From positions 186,001-250,000 of the forward strand of contig NZ_JFYN01000001.1 of assembly GCF_000631985.1 (NCBI RefSeq): 64,000 nucleotides of DNA, written 5' to 3'. Within the stretch, counting starts at the first letter, position 1, and every line of letters begins with the position of its first letter. The notes below the pieces were generated by a model. That model had not been told where the DNA came from. It worked only from the letters and a program-made list of their open reading frames with translations, and did no database searches. The position numbers and the translations under genes are program-made. Positions 58,207-64,000 of this stretch are shown here, piece by piece. The stretch is from Pseudomonas sp. RIT288. GTDB taxonomy: Bacteria > Pseudomonadota > Gammaproteobacteria > Pseudomonadales > Pseudomonadaceae.

Positions 58207-58303
58207 CTGTGGCGAGGGAGCTTGCTCCCGCCGGGCTGCGCAGCAGCCCCAAAATCTTGTGAGCGCTACGCGCTCAAGCGGGAGCAAGCTCCCTCGCCAC
58301 AGG
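58207..58303. repeat. REP-like inverted pair, family C
   Basis: CTGTGGCGAGGGAGCTTGCT and inverted AGCAAGCTCCCTCGCCACAG between the convergent NlpC/P60 and pilT genes. Confidence 0.9.
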
Positions 58304-58316
58304 CGTAATCCAGCCT

Positions 58317-59351
58317 TTAGAAATTATCCGGCGTACGCGCCTTCTCCCGCGCATGCTCGCGACTGATCAAGCCCTTGGTTACCAGCTCCTTCAGGCACAT
58401 GTCGAGTGTCTGCATCCCCAACGACCCACCGGTCTGAATCGCTGAATACATCTGCGCCACCTTGTCCTCGCGGATCAGGTTCCGGATCGCCGACGTTCCC
58501 AGCATGATCTCGTGCGCCGCCACCCGCCCGCCGCCGATCTTCTTGATCAGCGTCTGCGACACCACGGCCAGCAGCGACTCGGACAACATCGAACGCACCA
58601 TGGACTTCTCATCACCGGGGAATACGTCCACCACCCGGTCGATGGTCTTTGCCGCCGACGTCGTGTGCAACGTACCGAACACCAGATGCCCGGTCTCGGC
58701 AGCGGTCAGCGCCAGACGGATGGTTTCCAGATCGCGCATCTCGCCCACCAGAATCACATCCGGGTCTTCGCGCAGCGCCGAGCGCAGCGCGGTGGCGAAG
58801 CTGCGGGTATCGCGATGGACTTCGCGCTGATTGATCAGGCATTTGCGCGATTCGTGGACAAACTCGATCGGGTCTTCGATGGTGAGGATGTGGTGATGGC
58901 GATGGGTATTGAGGTAATCGATCATCGCCGCCAGCGTGGTCGATTTGCCGGACCCGGTCGGCCCGGTCACCAGCACCAGCCCACGCGGGGCATCGGTGAT
59001 CTTGCGGAAGACGTCGCCCATGCCAAGGTCTTCCATGCTCAGCACTTTCGAGGGAATGGTGCGGAACACCGCGCCGGCGCCCCGGTTCTGGTTGAACGCA
59101 TTGACCCGGAAACGCGCGACGCCGGGGACTTCGAACGAGAAATCCGTTTCCAGGTGTTTCTCGAAGTCGACCCGCTGGGTGTCGTTCATGATGTCGTAGA
59201 TCAATTCGTGCACTTGCTTGTGATCCAGCGCCGGCAGATTGATCCGCCGCACATCGCCATCGACGCGGATCATCGGCGGCAGACCGGCCGACAGGTGCAG
59301 GTCGGAAGCGCCCTGTTTGGCGCTGAACGCCAGCAATTCAGTGATATCCAT
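58317..59351 (-). CDS. pilT: Type IV pilus retraction ATPase PilT
   Basis: A 344-residue hexameric ATPase that drives pilus retraction at the inner membrane. Walker A GPTGSGKST (130-138), Asp box IEDPIEFVH, Walker B-like ILVGEMRDLETI, and the His box GHLVFGTLHT with the C-terminal AIRNLIRE motif of PilT. The ATG at 59351 (MDITELLAFSAKQ) is the family start. Divergent from yggS. No pilU follows on this strand here. Confidence 0.97.
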   Translation of the reverse strand: MDITELLAFSAKQGASDLHLSAGLPPMIRVDGDVRRINLPALDHKQVHELIYDIMNDTQRVDFEKHLETDFSFEVPGVARFRVNAFNQNRGAGAVFRTIPSKVLSMEDLGMGDVFRKITDAPRGLVLVTGPTGSGKSTTLAAMIDYLNTHRHHHILTIEDPIEFVHESRKCLINQREVHRDTRSFATALRSALREDPDVILVGEMRDLETIRLALTAAETGHLVFGTLHTTSAAKTIDRVVDVFPGDEKSMVRSMLSESLLAVVSQTLIKKIGGGRVAAHEIMLGTSAIRNLIREDKVAQMYSAIQTGGSLGMQTLDMCLKELVTKGLISREHAREKARTPDNF

Positions 59352-59407
59352 AGCGCTCCTCAATTCCAGTAGAATGCCGCGAACCTTCAGACCGCCGGCG
59401 CCTCTTG

Positions 59408-60094
59408 ATGTCCACGATAGCAGACAACATCCAACTGGTTAGTTCGCGCATCCAGGCTGCCACCGCAGCGGCCGGACGCAGTGAAAACAGCGTGCAGTTG
59501 CTGGCGGTCAGCAAGACCAAACCCGCACAAGACCTGCGTGAAGCCTACGCCGCCGGCCTGCGTGATTTCGGCGAGAATTATCTGCAGGAGGCCCTGGGCA
59601 AACAGCTCGAACTGGCCGACCTGCCCTTGATCTGGCACTTCATCGGCCCCATTCAATCGAACAAGACTCGCGCCATCGCCGAGCATTTCGACTGGGTGCA
59701 CTCCGTGGATCGCCTGAAAATCGCCCAACGCCTGTCCGAACAGCGCCCGGCCGAGTTGCCGCCGCTGAACATCTGCATTCAGGTCAACGTCAGCGGTGAG
59801 GCCAGCAAGTCCGGCTGCGCCCCGGCCGACCTGCCGACGCTGGCCGAGGCCATCAGCGCCCTGCCCCGCTTGAAACTGCGCGGGCTGATGGCGATTCCCG
59901 AGCCGACCGAAGATCGCGCCGAGCAAGATGCCGCTTTTGCTGCCGTGCAACGTTTGCAGGCCAGCCTGAATCTGCCGCTCGACACACTTTCCATGGGCAT
60001 GAGCCACGACCTCGAGTCGGCTATCGCCCAAGGCGCCACCTGGGTGCGGATCGGTACCGCCCTGTTTGGCGCCAGAGATTACGGTCAGCAATGA
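59408..60094 (+). CDS. yggS: YggS family PLP-binding homeostasis protein
   Basis: A 228-residue PLP-binding TIM-barrel protein (COG0325) without known enzyme activity; it keeps PLP and amino-acid pools in balance. Segments: LLAVSKTKPAQDLREAY (PLP Lys), GENYLQEAL, WHFIGPIQSNKTRAI, SMGMSHDLESAI and VRIGTALFGARDY. The ATG at 59408 follows a TTG in frame. Immediately upstream of proC. Confidence 0.95.
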   Translation: MSTIADNIQLVSSRIQAATAAAGRSENSVQLLAVSKTKPAQDLREAYAAGLRDFGENYLQEALGKQLELADLPLIWHFIGPIQSNKTRAIAEHFDWVHSVDRLKIAQRLSEQRPAELPPLNICIQVNVSGEASKSGCAPADLPTLAEAISALPRLKLRGLMAIPEPTEDRAEQDAAFAAVQRLQASLNLPLDTLSMGMSHDLESAIAQGATWVRIGTALFGARDYGQQ

Positions 60095-60122
60095 CCGACA
60101 GCCATCTGAAAAAGGACCTGAC

Positions 60123-60941
60123 ATGAGCAACACACGCATTGCCTTTATCGGTGCCGGCAACATGGCCGCCAGCCTGATCGGCGGCCTGCGGGCCAAGGGT
60201 CTGCAAGCCAGCCACATTCGCGCCAGCGATCCGGGCGAAGAGACCCGCCAACGCGTCAGCGCCGAACACGGCATCGAAACCTTCGCCGACAACGCCCAGG
60301 CCATCGACGGCGTCGACGTGATCGTGCTGGCGGTCAAGCCACAAGCGATGAAAGCCGTGTGCGAAGCCATCCGCCCAAGCCTGCAACCGCAGCAACTGGT
60401 GGTGTCGATCGCCGCCGGCATCACTTGCGCGAGCATGACTGCGTGGCTCGGCGAGCAGCCGATCGTGCGCTGCATGCCGAACACCCCGGCACTGCTGCGT
60501 CAGGGCGTCAGCGGCCTGTATGCCACCAGCGAAGTGACCGCCGAACAGCGTCAGCAGGCTGAAGAGCTGCTGTCCGCCGTCGGCATCGCGCTCTGGCTGA
60601 ACGAAGAACAGCAACTCGATGCGGTCACCGCCGTCTCCGGTTCCGGCCCGGCGTACTTCTTCCTGCTGATCGAAGCGATGACCGCCGCTGGCGTCAAACT
60701 CGGCCTGCCAAAGGAAATCGCCGAGCAACTGACCCTTCAAACGGCTCTGGGCGCCGCGCACATGGCGGTGTCCAGCGATGTCGACGCTGCCGAACTGCGC
60801 CGCCGCGTGACGTCGCCAAATGGCACCACAGAGGCCGCGATCAAATCATTCCAGGCTAACGGCTTCGAAGCCCTGGTAGAAAAAGCACTCGGCGCCGCCG
60901 CGCACCGCTCGGCCGAAATGGCCGAACAACTGGGCAAATAA
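60123..60941 (+). CDS. proC: Pyrroline-5-carboxylate reductase
   Basis: A 272-residue enzyme for the last step of proline synthesis. NAD(P) motif IAFIGAGNMAASLIGGL, VLAVKPQAM, and the late DAVTAVSGSGPAYFF and RVTSPNGTTEAAI are diagnostic. AAGGA site precedes the ATG. In the yggS-proC-yggT-yggU unit. Confidence 0.97.
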   Translation: MSNTRIAFIGAGNMAASLIGGLRAKGLQASHIRASDPGEETRQRVSAEHGIETFADNAQAIDGVDVIVLAVKPQAMKAVCEAIRPSLQPQQLVVSIAAGITCASMTAWLGEQPIVRCMPNTPALLRQGVSGLYATSEVTAEQRQQAEELLSAVGIALWLNEEQQLDAVTAVSGSGPAYFFLLIEAMTAAGVKLGLPKEIAEQLTLQTALGAAHMAVSSDVDAAELRRRVTSPNGTTEAAIKSFQANGFEALVEKALGAAAHRSAEMAEQLGK

Positions 60942-60951
60942 GGAGCCTTAC

Positions 60952-61542
60952 ATGATTGGATTGAACACCGCAGCGGTTTACGTGCTGCAAACCCTCGGCA
61001 GCCTGTACCTGCTGATCGTGCTGTTGCGCTTCGTCCTGCAACTGGTGCGCGCAAACTTCTACAACCCGCTGTGCCAGTTCGTGGTCAAGGCTACCCAGCC
61101 GCTGCTCAAGCCACTGCGCCGGATCATCCCGAGCATCTTCGGCCTGGACATGTCATCGCTGGTGCTGGCGATTCTGGTGCAACTGGCCCTGATGGCCCTG
61201 ACCCTGCTGCTGACCTACGGCACCACCGGCAACCCGCTGCAGCTGTTCATCTGGTCGATCATCGGCGTGACCGCACTGTTCCTGAAGATCTTCTTCTTCG
61301 CCCTGATCATCAGCGTGATCCTCTCGTGGGTCGCTCCGGGCAGCCACAATCCGGGCGCTGAACTGGTGAACCAGATCTGCGAGCCGGCGCTGGCACCGTT
61401 CCGCAAGATTCTGCCGAACCTCGGCGGTCTGGACCTGTCGCCGATCTTCGCCTTTCTGGCGCTGAAGCTGATCGACATGCTGGTGATCAACAATCTGGCG
61501 GCGATGACGATGATGCCGGAAATCCTGCGCCTGCTGATGTGA
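60952..61542 (+). CDS. YggT family membrane protein
   Basis: A 196-residue inner-membrane protein with two YggT units, each ending in a conserved block (PLCQFVVKATQPLLKPLRRI and NQICEPALAPFRKILPNLGG). About four helices. Linked to osmotic or division functions in other bacteria; role unknown here. Starts 10 bases after proC with an AGGAG site. Confidence 0.92.
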   Translation: MIGLNTAAVYVLQTLGSLYLLIVLLRFVLQLVRANFYNPLCQFVVKATQPLLKPLRRIIPSIFGLDMSSLVLAILVQLALMALTLLLTYGTTGNPLQLFIWSIIGVTALFLKIFFFALIISVILSWVAPGSHNPGAELVNQICEPALAPFRKILPNLGGLDLSPIFAFLALKLIDMLVINNLAAMTMMPEILRLLM

Positions 61543-61832
61543 GCTGGTTTCGCTGGGACGGGGACGACTTGATCCTCGAATGTCATCTGCAACCGGCAGC
61601 CCGCAGCGATGATTTCGCCGGGCTGCACGGTGACCGCCTGAAGATCCGCCTCACCGCACCGCCGGTCGAGGGCAAGGCGAATGCGTATCTGATGGGCTTT
61701 CTGGCCAAGGCGTTTGGCGTGTCCAAGAGCCAGGTCAGCTTGCTCAGCGGCGAGTTGAACCGGCAGAAACGGGTGAAGATCTGTTCGCCGAAGAAGCTGC
61801 CGGAGCTGCCTGACCTGGCTCGTCCGGTCTGA
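61539..61832 (+). CDS. DUF167 family protein (YggU)
   Basis: A 97-residue small cytosolic protein: LQPAARSDDFAGLHGDRLKI, then PPVEGKANAYLMGFLAKAFG, the DUF167 signature. Starts with GTG overlapping the yggT stop (GTGA). Function unknown. Confidence 0.92.
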   Translation: MSWFRWDGDDLILECHLQPAARSDDFAGLHGDRLKIRLTAPPVEGKANAYLMGFLAKAFGVSKSQVSLLSGELNRQKRVKICSPKKLPELPDLARPV

Positions 61833-61846
61833 TCCACCGAGTCGCT

Positions 61847-61915
61847 CCATTCGCGAGCAGGCTCGCTCCCACATTGGAATGCAATCCCCTGTGGGAGCGA
61901 GCCTGCTCGCGAATG
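61847..61915. repeat. REP-like inverted pair, family B
   Basis: CCATTCGCGAGCAGGCTCGC and inverted GCGAGCCTGCTCGCGAATGG between yggU and metX. Confidence 0.92.
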
Positions 61916-62018
61916 GCTGCACCTCGGTCCAGAGCGAAGACATCTGAGCCCCAACGTTGCTTGCCGCTAACCCCCCCGGTCTTTAGACTTACGCCTCATT
62001 TCAACGAGAGCAGGGTCG

Positions 62019-63158
62019 ATGCCAGCTGCCTTTCCCCCCGATTCTGTTGGTCTGGTGACGCCGCAAACGGCGCACTTCAGTGAACCTCTGGCCCTGGCCT
62101 GTGGCCGTTCGCTGCCCGCCTACGACCTGATCTATGAAACCTACGGCACGCTGAACGCGCAAGCGAGCAACGCCGTGCTGATCTGCCACGCCTTGTCCGG
62201 GCATCACCATGCCGCCGGCTATCACAGCGTCGACGACCGCAAGCCCGGTTGGTGGGACAGCTGCATCGGCCCCGGCAAACCGATCGACACCAACAGGTTC
62301 TTCGTGGTCAGCCTGAACAATCTGGGCGGCTGCAACGGCTCCACTGGCCCGAGCAGTATCAACCCGGAGACCGGCAAGCCGTTCGGCGCCGACTTCCCGG
62401 TGCTCACCGTGGAAGACTGGGTGCACAGCCAGGCGCGTCTGGCCGATCTACTCGGCATCCGCCAGTTCGCCGCAGTGATCGGCGGCAGCCTCGGCGGCAT
62501 GCAGGCGTTGCAGTGGACCATCACCTACCCGGATCGCGTGCGCCATTGCCTGGCCATCGCCTCGGCGCCCAAACTGTCGGCGCAGAACATCGCCTTCAAC
62601 GAAGTGGCGCGCCAGGCGATCCTTACCGACCCGGAGTTCCACGGCGGTTCGTTCCAGGAAGCGGGCGTGATCCCCAAGCGCGGGCTGATGCTGGCGCGGA
62701 TGGTCGGGCACATCACCTACCTGTCCGACGACTCGATGGGCGAGAAATTCGGCCGTGGCCTGAAGAGCGAAAAGCTCAACTACGACTTCCACAGCGTCGA
62801 GTTCCAGGTCGAGAGCTACCTGCGCTATCAGGGTGAAGAATTCTCCGGTCGTTTCGATGCCAACACCTATCTGTTGATGACCAAGGCGCTGGATTACTTC
62901 GATCCGGCGGCGAACTTCGACGATAACCTGGCGAAAACTTTCGAAAACGCCACCGCCAAGTTCTGCGTGATGTCGTTCACCACCGACTGGCGCTTCTCCC
63001 CGGCTCGCTCGCGAGAACTGGTGGACGCGCTGATGGCAGCACGCAAAGACGTGAGCTATCTGGAAATCGACGCACCCCAGGGCCACGACGCCTTCCTGAT
63101 TCCGATCCCGCGCTATTTGCAGGCGTTCGGCAATTACATGAACCGAATTACGGTGTGA
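62019..63158 (+). CDS. metX: Homoserine O-acyltransferase MetX
   Basis: A 379-residue alpha/beta hydrolase that activates homoserine for methionine synthesis. Nucleophile Ser157 in [12 protein letters not shown], acid Asp in the later TDWRFSP, and His in [10 protein letters not shown]. Pseudomonas MetX acts with MetW, and is reported to prefer succinyl-CoA; acyl donor is not decidable by sight. Followed by metW seven bases later. Confidence 0.95.
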   Translation: MPAAFPPDSVGLVTPQTAHFSEPLALACGRSLPAYDLIYETYGTLNAQASNAVLICHALSGHHHAAGYHSVDDRKPGWWDSCIGPGKPIDTNRFFVVSLNNLGGCNGSTGPSSINPETGKPFGADFPVLTVEDWVHSQARLADLLGIRQFAAVIGGSLGGMQALQWTITYPDRVRHCLAIASAPKLSAQNIAFNEVARQAILTDPEFHGGSFQEAGVIPKRGLMLARMVGHITYLSDDSMGEKFGRGLKSEKLNYDFHSVEFQVESYLRYQGEEFSGRFDANTYLLMTKALDYFDPAANFDDNLAKTFENATAKFCVMSFTTDWRFSPARSRELVDALMAARKDVSYLEIDAPQGHDAFLIPIPRYLQAFGNYMNRITV

Positions 63159-63165
63159 ACAAGCC

Positions 63166-63786
63166 ATGAGAGCTGATCTGGAAATCATCCAGGAATGGAT
63201 CCCCGCCGGCAGCCGCGTGCTCGACCTTGGTTGCGGCGACGGCGAACTGCTGACCTGGCTGCGCGACAACAAGAACGTCACCGGTTATGGCCTGGAAAAC
63301 GACGCCGACAACATCGCCGAATGCGTGGCCAAGGGCGTCAACGTCATCGAGCAGGACCTGGACAAGGGGCTGGGCAACTTCGCCAGCAACAGTTTCGACA
63401 TCGTCGTCATGACCCAGGCCCTGCAAGCCGTGCATTACCCGGACAAGATCCTCGACGAGATGCTGCGAGTCGGTCGTCAGTGCATCATCACCTTCCCCAA
63501 CTTCGGTCACTGGCGCTGCCGCTGGTACCTGGCGAGCAAGGGCCGGATGCCGGTGTCGGAGTTTCTGCCGTACACCTGGTACAACACGCCGAACATTCAC
63601 TTCTGCACCTTCGAAGACTTTGAAGAACTTTGTCGCGAACGTGATGCGAAGGTCATTGATCGGCTTGCCGTGGATCAACAGCACCGTCACGGGTGGGCCA
63701 GTAAGCTATGGCCTAATCTGTTAGGTGAGATTGGTATCTACCGCGTCAGCAGCCCGGTGCTTGCAGATCATCGGGTCGCGGTCTGA
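63166..63786 (+). CDS. metW: Methionine biosynthesis protein MetW
   Basis: A 206-residue class I methyltransferase-fold protein: SRVLDLGCGDGELLTWL (motif I), QDLDKGLGNFASNSFDIVVM in two parts, and the late TPNIHFCTFEDFEELC. It partners MetX, and is needed for homoserine O-acyltransferase activity in many proteobacteria. No known methyl acceptor. Confidence 0.94.
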   Translation: MRADLEIIQEWIPAGSRVLDLGCGDGELLTWLRDNKNVTGYGLENDADNIAECVAKGVNVIEQDLDKGLGNFASNSFDIVVMTQALQAVHYPDKILDEMLRVGRQCIITFPNFGHWRCRWYLASKGRMPVSEFLPYTWYNTPNIHFCTFEDFEELCRERDAKVIDRLAVDQQHRHGWASKLWPNLLGEIGIYRVSSPVLADHRVAV

Positions 63787-63812
63787 ACCACGACATTTCG
63801 AGGAGAACGATC

Positions 63813-64000
63813 ATGGGTCGCTTGATTACTGTGCTATTGGCCGCCTGCCTGAGTCTGTCGGCGGTGGCCGCCGATGCCATCAAGGGCGAACGCAAGGAAG
63901 TGTTCGGTGACGTTACCGTGCACTACAACACCTTCAACTCGACCTTCCTGACACCCGACATCGCCAAAGCAGCCGAGCTGATCCGCAGCAAGAACCAGGG
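63813..64000 (+). CDS. DUF4426 family protein, cut by window end
   Basis: The first 62 codons are visible: signal peptide MGRLITVLLAACLSLSAVAA, then IKGERKEVFGDVTVHYN and TFLTPDIAKAAELIRS, matching the DUF4426 N-terminus. Strong AGGAG at 63801-63805. It probably continues the metX-metW unit. Function unknown; periplasmic by prediction. Confidence 0.82.
   Translation, partial: MGRLITVLLAACLSLSAVAADAIKGERKEVFGDVTVHYNTFNSTFLTPDIAKAAELIRSKNQ

Overview
The window is chromosomal DNA of a fluorescent Pseudomonas, most likely of the P. fluorescens species complex. This rests on gene content and order (tktA-epd-pgk-fba, pilGHIJ-chpA-chpC, pyrR-pyrB-pyrC', pilT-yggS-proC-yggT-metXW), on protein sequence character, and on three families of short palindromic intergenic repeats typical of that group. 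G+C is high throughout, except for a short AT-richer patch near 24.7-25.8 kb. I see no rRNA, tRNA, prophage, transposase or CRISPR array.

Layout. 1-6.3 kb (minus strand): central carbon genes tktA, epd, pgk and fba (fba runs off the left edge), with two small lipoprotein genes between pgk and fba. 6.5-8.8 kb: an ArsR-type regulator fused to a methyltransferase domain (probably SahR), behind a perfect palindromic operator, followed by metK. 9-17.4 kb: ligB, a DUF1090 protein, a cytochrome c'-like lipoprotein, mltA, a MAPEG protein, an EamA transporter, a CPA1 antiporter, an FNT-family channel and a thioesterase. 17.5-20.2 kb: ahcY-metF behind an S-adenosylhomocysteine riboswitch. 20.3-24.6 kb: a solute-binding protein, rhlE, and a cytochrome b561/YceI pair. 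24.7-27.6 kb: an accessory patch with a single-domain B-lectin protein, a 52-residue lipoprotein and an exported amine oxidase with a long Ala/Pro/Lys tail. 27.8-31 kb: bioA, rsmE and trhA.

31-39.3 kb holds a complete malonate decarboxylase locus (mdcABCDEGH, madLM) with a convergent mdcR; genes within the operon overlap or nearly touch. 39.6-40.4 kb holds a small Pseudomonas-restricted protein (DUF6124-like) preceded by a strongly structured stretch of about 330 nt. That stretch is my best candidate for an undescribed element. 40.5-50.4 kb is the Chp/Pil chemosensory operon for type IV pili (pilG, pilH, pilI, pilJ, chpA, chpC; no pilK or chpB). 50.6-58.2 kb: gshB, a TonB3-like protein, algH/yqgE, ruvX, pyrR, pyrB, an inactive dihydroorotase homologue, a double TM2 protein and an NlpC/P60 hydrolase. 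58.3-64 kb: pilT, then yggS-proC-yggT-yggU, metX-metW and the start of a DUF4426 gene.

Two themes tie genes together. The SAM/methionine cycle is represented by metK, ahcY, metF, metX and metW, with two different sensing devices (a regulator/operator pair and a riboswitch). Type IV pilus control is represented by Pil-Chp, a TonB3-like protein and PilT. Most intergenic spaces carry REP-like palindromes; one between mltA and the MAPEG gene is a perfect 45-bp inverted repeat.
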